Shown: positions 45,135 through 55,428 of the stretch, one piece after another
Layout: each line of letters begins with the position of its first letter
Position numbering within the stretch: position 1 is the first letter of the stretch
Assembly (NCBI RefSeq): GCF_003336225.1
Contig: NZ_QPID01000005.1
Location: 1 to 64,000, forward strand
Source: Corallincola holothuriorum
GTDB taxonomy: Bacteria > Pseudomonadota > Gammaproteobacteria > Enterobacterales > Neiellaceae
Length of the DNA: 64,000 bases
Direction of reading: 5' to 3'
Translations under genes and position numbers: made by a program
Notes under the pieces: model-generated
What the model was told of the DNA's origin: nothing
Seen by the model: the letters and a program-made list of their open reading frames with translations, nothing else
The model's database searches: none

Positions 45135-48100
45135 AGTCGATGCTGCGTTTGGTTGTTTTGTTTACCTTTCTGCTTGTTTCTCCGTTTTCGTTGGCGGTGA
45201 CTTGCGATGCCTTGTTTACCAAGCCTGCGCAATCTTGGGACATTAATGGTCGTTTGACCATGTATAACAACTCCCGCATATACAACAGCATCGATGGCCA
45301 ATTGCCTTTTGTAAACAGCACGCCGGATCCTTTACCAAATAACTCCTGTAGAAGCATTCCTGGGCCAGACGTTTGTTCGATTACAGGGACTTCTGCCGTT
45401 GGTCGTGACACTTTTACCTTTCAAGTCTCCAGCAGTAACGAATTTATTCAAGCGAATAACGGTGAACAGATCGTCCTAGGGGAAGCTCCCTTTAATGGCA
45501 ATGAATTTGGCGCTATTCAGATCAATGGTGGTCGCGTTGAGTTTTCTGCTAATCACAGTGAATACAAAGTGGGCTCGATCCAAATCAATAACAGCAGCGC
45601 CCGGTTGACTTTCCCCGAGGGGATATTTTGGGTCAACGGTATTTTTACGCTTAACGATGGACGGGTTGAACTTAGCGGCAGTGGTACAGCAACAGTGATG
45701 GTGAAAGACCACTTTGAAGTGAACAGTGGTAATGGTCGCATCAACAACAATGGTGATCCCAAACGACTGTTGTTTTATTCGGGCCAAACCACACGGTTTA
45801 ATGATGGAAGAATATGGGCCACTGTTTTTGCTGACAATGATTTTGTGATGAATAACGGTAGTGAGCTTAATGGGGCCGTCAATGGAAAAAATGTGGTAAT
45901 GAATGATGGCGATATTAATGGCGTTGATGTTACTGGTATCGATTTTTCGCCTATCTGTGGCGATGAACCGCCGCTTCTCCCTGATATTCCGCAAACCTGT
46001 CCATCCCCAGAAACTATTGGCGCGGGAGTCACCTGGTCTACATTCGACAGCTCAGCGGTTGGGCACACGCCAGCGGCAGATGCCACAGAATTCCAGCAGC
46101 TGATTAATACCTACGCCAATGATACCTATCTGTTTGGTAGCTCTATCGTTGATGAGATCAACGGTGGTGGTACCGATATTAATCCCCACAGCAGCCAACA
46201 AGATTATTACATCAGCACATTTACAGGCTATATCGAGGCGCCGGAAGATGGCATTTACGAGTTTGCTATTGATGGTGATGACGCCGTCGAGGTGCTGATC
46301 GATGGTCAGGTGATCACGGGTTGGTATGGTGAACATGCTCGTGCTGGTCTTCCACAATTCCCTGCGCAAATTGGGCTTGAGCAGGGCTTTCACCGTGTCG
46401 AATTTCGTCATCAGGAGTTAGCGGTCGAGGAGTTCTTTTATCTGTATTGGAAGACGCCATCAGATATCGCTAATGGTGCAAGCCTCACCATTGTACCCAC
46501 CGACAACCTGTCGACCTGTTTTAGTACCAAGCCGCCGATCATCCCAGAATGTCCGGTGCCCGTCGCGGGGCTGGATTTTTATACCTTTGATAAGCCACCG
46601 GGAGCCCCGTTAGATGCTGCGCAGTTTCAAACCCTGGTGGATAACTATGGTCGTTTGGGCACCGAGCAAGGGCGTAGTGTAGTTGCGACCATTGATGGTT
46701 CTGGCAACCCCCATGGCGCTGATGATTATTTTCTCAGCCGTTTTATCGGCTATATCCACGTACCGGAAACCGGTCAGTATAAATTTGCTGTGGATGGTGA
46801 CGATGCGGTGGAACTGTTAATCGACGGTGAGGTGATAACCGGCTGGTACGGTGCCCATGGCGATTGTAACTACTGCACCACCTATCAAGCGAGTGTGGGT
46901 CTCGATGCGGGTTACCATGAGATTGAGTATCGTCACGAAGAGGAATCCGGCAGCAATGCCTATCGCTTGCTGTGGCAAGCCCCGAGTGACAGCAGTTTTT
47001 CTATTGTGGCTGATGCCGTGCTTGAACGCTGTCCGCCGCCGACCTATGAATGGGGCCGAACCGAGATGAACAACGGGTCGGGCTCGGTGACGTTTAGCAA
47101 TGATTACCTTGGCATTACTCCGCTGGTGTTCGTGATGCCGACCATGGTTTACCCCGATGCTTTGCAGGATGGCCCTGCGTCTGTCGCTGTGCGCAATGTG
47201 ACTTCTACCGGTTTTGATATCGTGCAACTGGAAGCGCCTAATCGTTATACCAGTCAGCCGGGTCAGAAGCCGATGGTTGATGTGGATTATTTTGTCACTT
47301 TGCCGGGGCGGGTACAGATGCCGGGCGGTGGTGAGTTTGAAGCGGGAACGATAGAGACGCAAAAATATCAGGGTAAAACGACCGACAGCGGTACAGGAAG
47401 AGGCGGTTGGGAAGCGCTTAGCTTTGACGCTGTGTTTGCGACAACGCCGGCTGTGCTTGGTCAGATCCAGAGCAATAATAATCCTGATTTATGGAAGACG
47501 ACAGTGATCCGCAATGTCACTGGCAGCGGGGCGCAATTGGCGATAGAGATGTCGGAAGTACCGGGACGTACCAATGCCCAAGGACGGCCGACATCACCCG
47601 AAACTATCGCTTACTTAGCGGGTACAGGGAGTGGCAGTTTTCAAAGCAACAGTGAAACCATTCTTTATGAGTTTGGTCGTGGACGTACCCATGGCAACAA
47701 TGGCCGTACGCGAGATCTGGATCAGCAGTGTGAATACTTAAACTCCCATATCAATGACTATATTGATCCGCCGGTACTGGTGGCGAATAAAAATTCTCGA
47801 GACGGCAGCGATGGCGGCTGGCTGCGCCGCTGTCAGAATTTCCGTCAGGCAGCAAGTTTTGTCACCGATGAAGATCAGGCGAATGACCGCGACCGTGCTC
47901 ACCTACCTGAGGATGTGGGGTATATCGCGCTGACGTATCGCTCAAATACGGATCCCATCTATGACTTCATTATTACCACTTCGCCGGACGCATTGACCTG
48001 CCGGGTGCAGGAGATAGGCATTCGGGTAGAGCAAAACGGCGTGTTGGTGGGGGGGTATTTAGGTGACATTCAAATCAATACCGATACCGACAACGGTATC

Positions 48101-50173
48101 TGGTCCGCGGTCGATGCGAATGGCGTACTGCAGGATCTAGGCAACGGTGACATCCGCTATAGCTTCAACGCCAGTGATGGCGGTGAAATTGTGCTTGGGC
48201 TTGATAATGTCGTACCGGAAACGGTGACTATTACCGTCAGTGATGGACTGTCCAGCAACAGCGCCGCTGTCACCTTTCGCGCCAAAGGTTTTTTTGCCGA
48301 AATCACCCCCTGGCATGACCCTAGCTTTGCTATTCCAAATCAGTTGGCCGGGCAACCTTTTAACTTGGTGTTGACTGCTGTCGGTGATGACCCCAGTCAG
48401 CCCGGTTGTGAACCGCTAGTTGATTTTGAAGGGGCGAAATCGCTGGAGATGTGGCAGGGCTATGTTGACCCTGATCCGGCGGCAGGCTTGTTAGCGGAGA
48501 TTGATGGTGTGGCCTTGGGCGTTGGCGAGGCTAATGCTGTCTCTATCGCGGCGGAATTTGCTCTGGGTGTTGCGACCCTAAGCAACGTTACTTATTGGGA
48601 CGCCGGGAAGATCTCGCTGCATGCGAAAGACCTTTATGACACGGGGGATCCGCCCGCGGATACAGGCGATGAGATCCTGCAGGGTAGCAGCGAGATACTG
48701 TTTAGTCCGCAAAGCTTACGGATCGATAAAATATATAGAAGTGGCGATATCACGGCGTTAAATCCCGGCGGAACAGCTAGCGATACTGACAGTGATGGCT
48801 TTGTCGCTGCTGATGCACCGTTTGATATGGTGATACAGGCGCTGGCGGTTGATGGCGCGACGGTGACGTCATCTTATCGGGTTGGTTTGGCGTTAACGCG
48901 GTTGCGTGATACTCCATCTAATTCGAACGCTAAAGACGGCATACTTCGATATGTTGATGGTGAAGGCCTGATTGCCCCGATTGTACCACTACCGCCTTGG
49001 GCGCCCCCGGGGGCTTCGCTAGCGCTGCCCGAAACTGTCTTTGATAAAGGGGTTGCGACTATCTCTTCGCTCTATTTTTCAGAGGTGGGCAGTATCCAGA
49101 TAGGAATTGATAGCGGCGATTGGCAGGTGACAGGCAACAGTTTAACCATACCGGCCTCGACACAGCCGGCAATTGGGCGTTTTTACCCTGACCATTTTGT
49201 ATTAACTTCGGATTTAACGACCGATGGCAACAGCAGTAATCCGCTGTGCGTCGCTGGCTTTAGTTATATGGGGGATGAAGCGCTCACGGTTGAGTATCAG
49301 GTTGAGGCTGTCAGTGCCAATGGCACTCTGACCAAAAATTATGATTATCCTACGCTGGGTTATGAGACCGGTATATTAGGCCTGGCGGCTGAAGACAGCA
49401 GTGATGGTGTTGATCTCGGTGGCAGATTGGTCAATGTGATCGCGGCGGATCGAGCTGACTCCTGGAAGGAGGGTGTGTATACCTTCTCCAGTAATACAGC
49501 GAGTTTGGAAAAGGCGCTGACTGGCGCCATTGATGGGCCGTTTCCTTTGTTACAACTGAGCCTAGTTGTCACGACTGAGATGGATGGGGTGAATTTCGAT
49601 ACCTTGGATGAGGATGCCGACTCCCCCGGTGATTGCACTGATGATAGCGATATAACGTCCGGAGAGTGCAGCAGTCGCCGTATTGGTGGCACCTTAGATC
49701 TGCGCTTTGGCCGTTTGGTGACCGCAAGTAATTATGGCTCTGAGCTGTTGGCTTTGCCGATCCCGATCAGCGTCGAAACTTATGATGGCAGTAGTTTCAT
49801 TACAGAAATTGACGACAGCTGCACCATCATAGACACGGCGTATGTCACGATGAATAGTGAACCGGCGGGAACCTTGGACAATATCGCTCTGTTGGACGGC
49901 TCTGGCACTACCAATGCCGGCTACGCTGAGCCTATTCGACAAGGTCAGCTGCAATTTACGCTATCGGCGCCGGGCGAGGGTAACACCGGACGCGCTGAAA
50001 TCCGCTTTAATTTAAATGCGTTACCGTTTTTTCAGTTTGAATGGGATTGCGCCAATGACTTGACCAGTTGTAATGGTCTTGGTGTTGATAATCCGCCTGT
50101 AGCTGAGGGCTTCTTTGGCCGCTATCGTGGCAATGAACGGGTGATCTATTGGCGCGAGACCGGTGCTAATTAA
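45131..50173 (+). CDS. mshQ: MSHA-associated giant adhesin-like protein MshQ with tandem PA14 domains
   Basis: 1680 residues, larger than the roughly 1200-1300 I recall for other MshQ proteins. Signal peptide 1-22 (ends SLA). An Asn/Gly-rich beta region (~25-285). Two consecutive PA14-type domains (~290-465 and ~470-636), each with GYI..PE.G.Y.FA.DGDDAVE.LIDG and ITGWYG, a sugar-binding fold. Then a beta module with WGRTEMNNGSGSVTF (~640-860) and a long MshQ/DUF6701-type C-terminus with FYPDHF near 1350. Probably at the pilus tip or surface. The last gene of the pilus run, convergent with the deacylase gene 27 bases on. Confidence 0.88.
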   Translation: MKSMLRLVVLFTFLLVSPFSLAVTCDALFTKPAQSWDINGRLTMYNNSRIYNSIDGQLPFVNSTPDPLPNNSCRSIPGPDVCSITGTSAVGRDTFTFQVSSSNEFIQANNGEQIVLGEAPFNGNEFGAIQINGGRVEFSANHSEYKVGSIQINNSSARLTFPEGIFWVNGIFTLNDGRVELSGSGTATVMVKDHFEVNSGNGRINNNGDPKRLLFYSGQTTRFNDGRIWATVFADNDFVMNNGSELNGAVNGKNVVMNDGDINGVDVTGIDFSPICGDEPPLLPDIPQTCPSPETIGAGVTWSTFDSSAVGHTPAADATEFQQLINTYANDTYLFGSSIVDEINGGGTDINPHSSQQDYYISTFTGYIEAPEDGIYEFAIDGDDAVEVLIDGQVITGWYGEHARAGLPQFPAQIGLEQGFHRVEFRHQELAVEEFFYLYWKTPSDIANGASLTIVPTDNLSTCFSTKPPIIPECPVPVAGLDFYTFDKPPGAPLDAAQFQTLVDNYGRLGTEQGRSVVATIDGSGNPHGADDYFLSRFIGYIHVPETGQYKFAVDGDDAVELLIDGEVITGWYGAHGDCNYCTTYQASVGLDAGYHEIEYRHEEESGSNAYRLLWQAPSDSSFSIVADAVLERCPPPTYEWGRTEMNNGSGSVTFSNDYLGITPLVFVMPTMVYPDALQDGPASVAVRNVTSTGFDIVQLEAPNRYTSQPGQKPMVDVDYFVTLPGRVQMPGGGEFEAGTIETQKYQGKTTDSGTGRGGWEALSFDAVFATTPAVLGQIQSNNNPDLWKTTVIRNVTGSGAQLAIEMSEVPGRTNAQGRPTSPETIAYLAGTGSGSFQSNSETILYEFGRGRTHGNNGRTRDLDQQCEYLNSHINDYIDPPVLVANKNSRDGSDGGWLRRCQNFRQAASFVTDEDQANDRDRAHLPEDVGYIALTYRSNTDPIYDFIITTSPDALTCRVQEIGIRVEQNGVLVGGYLGDIQINTDTDNGIWSAVDANGVLQDLGNGDIRYSFNASDGGEIVLGLDNVVPETVTITVSDGLSSNSAAVTFRAKGFFAEITPWHDPSFAIPNQLAGQPFNLVLTAVGDDPSQPGCEPLVDFEGAKSLEMWQGYVDPDPAAGLLAEIDGVALGVGEANAVSIAAEFALGVATLSNVTYWDAGKISLHAKDLYDTGDPPADTGDEILQGSSEILFSPQSLRIDKIYRSGDITALNPGGTASDTDSDGFVAADAPFDMVIQALAVDGATVTSSYRVGLALTRLRDTPSNSNAKDGILRYVDGEGLIAPIVPLPPWAPPGASLALPETVFDKGVATISSLYFSEVGSIQIGIDSGDWQVTGNSLTIPASTQPAIGRFYPDHFVLTSDLTTDGNSSNPLCVAGFSYMGDEALTVEYQVEAVSANGTLTKNYDYPTLGYETGILGLAAEDSSDGVDLGGRLVNVIAADRADSWKEGVYTFSSNTASLEKALTGAIDGPFPLLQLSLVVTTEMDGVNFDTLDEDADSPGDCTDDSDITSGECSSRRIGGTLDLRFGRLVTASNYGSELLALPIPISVETYDGSSFITEIDDSCTIIDTAYVTMNSEPAGTLDNIALLDGSGTTNAGYAEPIRQGQLQFTLSAPGEGNTGRAEIRFNLNALPFFQFEWDCANDLTSCNGLGVDNPPVAEGFFGRYRGNERVIYWRETGAN

Positions 50174-50200
50174 TACCAAAATAGATTTCGGGGAAGGCGA

Positions 50201-50734
50201 TTAAAGCGGGTGGCAGCAGTCCACCCGTGTTCCTTCAACCAGCGCTAGGTAATCGCTTACTTGCATGCTGATCGACTCTGTCAGTGAGCCGCAGGTAAAG
50301 ACTATCTCCTGGTTGGCATAGATGGTTTCGTCGATAAACAGTTCGCAATCGATAAAGCGGCCGCCAAAGGGAGGGAGTGCGCCCTTACTGACCCCTGCGA
50401 GCTCTTTTAGCTCTTGTTCGTTAGCGAAGCGCACTTTCTGTTGTTGCAATATCTTGCGTACGCGATTGGAGTTGATCCGATAGGCCGCCGAGATGACAAA
50501 CATGCTGAAACCACGGCGACTCTTAAACAGCAAAGATTTACCACCAAGATGCAGTGGCGTGCCTCGCAATGCGGCACTTTGATAACAGTCTACAGCGTCA
50601 CTGTGTTGCCACTGTTGAAAGCTAATATTTCGTTGTTGCAGTAGCTGTTTGATCTGCTGATTCAGGCTTTTGTCCAACTTAATGAAACCTCTTGCGCTGC
50701 TTGTGGTCGTAACTTGCAACCGCTCTGCGCCCAT
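50201..50734 (-). CDS. YbaK/ProX-family aminoacyl-tRNA deacylase-like protein
   Basis: 177 residues with the YbaK fold in the middle and C-terminal part: a central KSLLFKSRRGFSMFVISAAYRI strand set, GVSKGALPPFGG and an EIVFTCGSLTESISM end. Family members hydrolyse mischarged tRNAs such as Cys-tRNA(Pro) or Ala-tRNA(Pro). The catalytic lysine strand differs from textbook YbaK, so substrate is open. Lone gene between mshQ and mreB, on the opposite strand. Confidence 0.75.
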   Translation of the reverse strand: MGAERLQVTTTSSARGFIKLDKSLNQQIKQLLQQRNISFQQWQHSDAVDCYQSAALRGTPLHLGGKSLLFKSRRGFSMFVISAAYRINSNRVRKILQQQKVRFANEQELKELAGVSKGALPPFGGRFIDCELFIDETIYANQEIVFTCGSLTESISMQVSDYLALVEGTRVDCCHPL

Positions 50735-50884
50735 ATATTGGGTGAAAATTGCTCGTAAATAGCCAAAAACGCGTGTTAGCCAGTCATTACTTGAAAGCTA
50801 TCACACTCGCCAGCTTGCTGAAAACAAGGGGCATTGGTAAAGTTACGCGGTTAACCGGAACCCTCAAATTAAGCATCCCAGTAG

Positions 50885-51937
<1,053 letters not shown>

Positions 51938-51966
51938 TCACCTGTCACTTGAACCATTATCAGATA

Positions 51967-51991
51967 AGCCAACTTCATCTCGGAGTTGGCT
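51967..51991 (+). promoter_or_regulatory. Stem-loop between mreB and mreC covering the ribosome site
   Basis: Perfect eight-pair stem AGCCAACT (51967-51974) / AGTTGGCT (51984-51991). Part of the GGAG (51982-51985) ribosome site of mreC lies in the stem and loop. There is no T run, so it may limit mreC translation or mark processing and not terminate. Confidence 0.5.
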
Positions 51992-51997
51992 GCTTTA

Positions 51998-52852
51998 ATG
52001 AAACCGATTTTTGGTAGCGGACCATCACTGCAACTGCGTTTGGTGATTGCTGTCTGTCTTTCGCTTGCGCTAATGATCGCTGATCGTTCTTTGCCGCAGG
52101 TGGGTCAATTCAAGTTCTATTTGAGTACCTTGGTTAGCCCGTTGCAGTATCTGGCTAATGCGCCGCAAGGTGCCTTGGACTGGGCGATCGACCATGTAAA
52201 GTCGCGTCGACAGTTAATCGCTGAAAACCAAGCCCTCCGTGAACAAGCTTTGCTGGACAGTGGTCAGTTGCAACAGTTTGCCCAGTTGAAGCAGGAAAAC
52301 GAACGTTTACGCGCATTGTTGGGGTCATCCAAGCGCTCAACCGTAAGAAAGATGGTTGCAGAGGTGTTTGCCGTCAATAGCGATAGATACAGTCTGCAAG
52401 TGGTGATCGATAAGGGCAGCTTTGATGGTGTTTATGTCGGGCAACCGGTACTTGATCATGAAGGTGTTGTGGGTCAGATAGAAGATGTTGGCTCGACCAC
52501 CAGTCGCGTGATTTTAATTGGTGATAGCTTGCATTCGATCCCTGTCAGGGTTCACCGCAATGATGTCCGCGCCGTCCTTAACGGCACCGGTGAAGTCGAT
52601 AAATTAGCTCTGCAATATGTAGCGCATAGCACAGATGTGCGGATAGGTGATTTACTGATCTCATCTGGTTTGGGGGGGCGTTTTCCTGAGGGCTATCCTG
52701 TTGCTAAGGTGACCAGTGTTGAGAGCGATGAAAGCTTTCCATTTGCCCAGGTGACAGCGCGCCCAATTGCTGAGCTAGATCGCCTCCGTTACCTGCTACT
52801 GCTTTGGCCTGATGCTGATGACCAACCTTGGACTAAGGGGGCGGCAGAATGA
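51998..52852 (+). CDS. mreC: Rod-shape protein MreC
   Basis: 284 residues. MKPIFGSGPSLQLRL matches the E. coli start, which fixes ATG 51998 over a TTG at 51986. One membrane helix (~12-30), a coiled coil (~65-110, ENQALREQALL...LKQENERLRALLG) and a periplasmic beta-barrel domain (GVVGQIEDVG, VTSVESDES, LRYLLLLWP). It lacks the long Pro/Gln tail of E. coli MreC (367 aa). Overlaps mreD by four bases. Confidence 0.96.
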   Translation: MKPIFGSGPSLQLRLVIAVCLSLALMIADRSLPQVGQFKFYLSTLVSPLQYLANAPQGALDWAIDHVKSRRQLIAENQALREQALLDSGQLQQFAQLKQENERLRALLGSSKRSTVRKMVAEVFAVNSDRYSLQVVIDKGSFDGVYVGQPVLDHEGVVGQIEDVGSTTSRVILIGDSLHSIPVRVHRNDVRAVLNGTGEVDKLALQYVAHSTDVRIGDLLISSGLGGRFPEGYPVAKVTSVESDESFPFAQVTARPIAELDRLRYLLLLWPDADDQPWTKGAAE

Positions 52853-53337
52853 GCCTACAACTGCCCAATGGTCGAATAACAATCTATTTCTCTTTGGTTT
52901 TAGCGTTAGTGCTGACCATTATGCCGTTGCCTAGTGTGGTGTCTGCTTGGCGCCCTACCTGGGTGTTGCTGGTGTTGTTGTATTGGACCTTGGCATTGCC
53001 CCATCGCGTGAATGTTGGCCATGCCTGGGTGCTGGGCTTGCTGCAAGATGTATTGCTAGGGGCACCGCTGGGCGTGCATGCCCTGAGCTTTAGCTTGGCT
53101 TGTTATGTTTTTGCTTTGAATTTCCAAAGATTTAGAAATTTTTCAATCTGGCAGCAATCTTTGCTGGTCGGCGTCATCTGCTTAATGCACCAGTTGCTTC
53201 GTTTCTGGGCGGCGTATCTGTTTGATGATGTGGCTCTGACCTCTGGGATCTTGTATCCGGTGTTCAGCAGCATGGTGCTTTGGCCGTGGATATTTCTATT
53301 GTTGAGAAAAACCAGACGGCGTTTTAAAGTCCGTTAA
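52849..53337 (+). CDS. mreD: Rod-shape protein MreD
   Basis: 162 residues, as in E. coli. Five predicted membrane helices; conserved RPTWVLLVLLYWTLALPHRVNVG and GLLQDVLLGAPLGVHAL. Third subunit of the Mre complex. ATGA overlap with mreC. Confidence 0.95.
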   Translation: MSLQLPNGRITIYFSLVLALVLTIMPLPSVVSAWRPTWVLLVLLYWTLALPHRVNVGHAWVLGLLQDVLLGAPLGVHALSFSLACYVFALNFQRFRNFSIWQQSLLVGVICLMHQLLRFWAAYLFDDVALTSGILYPVFSSMVLWPWIFLLLRKTRRRFKVR

Positions 53338-53348
53338 CGGAGGGCACT

Positions 53349-53975
53349 ATGGCGCTGCATCTGACCGTTCCGCTCACTCTGGCATCCGCTTCGCCACGGC
53401 GGAAAGAGTTATTATCCCAACTATGGCCCTCTTTTGCTGTCATACCTGCCGATATCGATGAAACCCCTCATGTTGGTGAGCAACCCCGAGCGCATGTGAC
53501 GCGTCTGGCGCAGGAAAAAGCGCTGACGGTATCGGCGTTGCACCCCCATACATTGGTTCTGGCAGCCGACACCATCGTGGTTGCGCGAGGGGAGATCCTT
53601 GGGAAACCGGAGAATGATCAAGATGCATTTACCATGCTCGGTCTATTATCAGGTCAGGAACATCAGGTGATGACCGCTATTTCGGTGGCATTTACGGATA
53701 AAGTATTTAGTCAATGTGTGGAAACCCAAGTCTGGTTTCGGCCATTATCGAACGCTGATATCACCGAGTATTGGGCAACCGGAGAGCCTGCTGATAAAGC
53801 CGGTGCGTATGGTATTCAGGGCTTGGGTGGCCGCTTTGTCGAGCGGATTAATGGCAGTTACAGTGCTGTGGTCGGGTTGCCTTTGGTTGAGACAGAGCAT
53901 TTGTTGCAGCAGGCTCAACAGACGTTGGTGAAACAATATTCAGGAGAATTGGGTGAACGTGGAATTATTGATTAA
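53349..53975 (+). CDS. maf: Maf/YhdE nucleoside triphosphate pyrophosphatase
   Basis: 208 residues. LASASPRRKELLSQLWP, VLAADTIVV, GKPENDQDAFTMLGLLSGQEHQVMTA and DKAGAYGIQGLGG are the Maf signature blocks; E. coli YhdE hydrolyses dTTP and UTP. GGAGGG precedes the ATG. It overlaps rng by 23 bases. Confidence 0.95.
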   Translation: MALHLTVPLTLASASPRRKELLSQLWPSFAVIPADIDETPHVGEQPRAHVTRLAQEKALTVSALHPHTLVLAADTIVVARGEILGKPENDQDAFTMLGLLSGQEHQVMTAISVAFTDKVFSQCVETQVWFRPLSNADITEYWATGEPADKAGAYGIQGLGGRFVERINGSYSAVVGLPLVETEHLLQQAQQTLVKQYSGELGERGIID

Positions 53976-55428
53976 CGTGACACCCAGTGAAACACGGGTT
54001 GCGCTGGTTGAAAATGGTATCTTGCAAGAGGTACATATTGAGCGACGTGCCAAGCGCGGTATCGTCGGCAATATATATCAAGGCAAGGTGAGTCGGGTGC
54101 TGCCGGGAATGCAGGCAGCGTTTGTCGATATCGGTTTAGATAAAGCCGCTTTTCTCCATGCTTCAGATATCGTTCCCCATACTGAATGTGTCGCTGACGT
54201 TGAACAGGAGCATTTTCAAGCGGGCAATATTGCCGAGCTAGTGCGCCAAGGTCAGGACATTATGGTGCAAGTAGTAAAAGATCCCTTGGGCACTAAAGGG
54301 GCGCGCTTGACTACGGATATCACCCTACCTTCTCGTTATCTGGTTTTTATGCCAGGGCAAAGCCATGTGGGTGTCTCGCAACGCATCGAGAGTGAGGATG
54401 AGAAAACTCGACTGAAAGATCTAGCGAGTAAACATATTGATGAACTGGGTGGCTTTATTGTTCGTACGGCTGCTGAGGGTGTCGGCGACCAAGAGTTCGA
54501 GCAAGACGCCAAGTTCCTACGCCTACTGTGGCAAAAAACTCAACAGCGACGCACTGAGTGTCAGCCCTGTAGTGTTTTATATGAAGATCTGCCGCTGGCG
54601 TTTCGTATTCTGCGAGATTATGTTGGCACCGGCATCGACCGCTTGCGTATCGATTCCCGTCAAACCTACCAAAGATTAAAACTGTTTCTGCAAGAGTTTG
54701 TCCCTGAACTTACTGATACCGTTGAATACCATGCCGGTGATCGACCTATTTTCGACCTGTTTGATGTTGAAAATGAGATCCAACGGGCATTGGACAGAAA
54801 GGTAGAGCTTAAGTCTGGAGGTTATCTGATTATCGACCAGACCGAAGCGATGACGACTATCGACATCAATACTGGTGCTTTTGTCGGTCATCGAAATCTC
54901 GAAGAGACTATCTTTAATACCAACTTGGAAGCGACGCAGGCAATAGCCCGCCAGCTTAGATTACGCAACCTCGGCGGTATTATTATTATTGATTTCATCG
55001 ACATGGTGGATGAAGACCATCAGCGCCGGGTACTGCATAGCTTGGAGTTGGCGTTAGCCAGAGATAAAGCCCGCTTTAGTGTTAGTAGCTTTTCGTCGTT
55101 AGGTTTGGTGGAGATGACGCGTAAGCGCACGCGGGAAAGCCTTGAGCATGTGTTGTGCGCTGAATGCCCCGAATGCCAGGGGCGGGCATCGGTGAAGAGC
55201 GTGGAAACAGTTTGCTATGAAATTTTGCGTGAGATCCTGCGAGTGAATAAGGCTTACCAAGCCGATCGCTTCGTGGTCTATGCTTCACCGAGTGTGGCTG
55301 AAGCGTTGGAAGGTGAAGGTGATGAGTCTCATAACCTTGCGGAACTAAAGGTGTTTATTGGCAAAGAGGTGTCAGTGCAGCAAGAAGCACTTTATGCTCA
55401 AGAGCAGTTTGATGTGGTGATGATGTAA
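53953..55428 (+). CDS. rng: Ribonuclease G
   Basis: 491 residues. The start is GTG, AGGAG upstream, giving MNVELLINVTPSETRVAL, which aligns with E. coli RNase G. S1 domain ~38-120 (RGIVGNIYQGKVSRVLPGMQAAFVDIG), RNase E/G catalytic core with TIDINTGAFVG and IIIDFIDM, and the zinc-link pair CAECPEC. Processes 16S rRNA 5' ends and some mRNAs. Overlaps maf by 23 bases. Confidence 0.96.
   Translation: MNVELLINVTPSETRVALVENGILQEVHIERRAKRGIVGNIYQGKVSRVLPGMQAAFVDIGLDKAAFLHASDIVPHTECVADVEQEHFQAGNIAELVRQGQDIMVQVVKDPLGTKGARLTTDITLPSRYLVFMPGQSHVGVSQRIESEDEKTRLKDLASKHIDELGGFIVRTAAEGVGDQEFEQDAKFLRLLWQKTQQRRTECQPCSVLYEDLPLAFRILRDYVGTGIDRLRIDSRQTYQRLKLFLQEFVPELTDTVEYHAGDRPIFDLFDVENEIQRALDRKVELKSGGYLIIDQTEAMTTIDINTGAFVGHRNLEETIFNTNLEATQAIARQLRLRNLGGIIIIDFIDMVDEDHQRRVLHSLELALARDKARFSVSSFSSLGLVEMTRKRTRESLEHVLCAECPECQGRASVKSVETVCYEILREILRVNKAYQADRFVVYASPSVAEALEGEGDESHNLAELKVFIGKEVSVQQEALYAQEQFDVVMM

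Noticed and set aside
46817-47362. 181-residue antisense frame in mshQ
   Set aside because: Lies opposite the second PA14 domain of MshQ, has Arg/His-rich random composition and no ribosome site.
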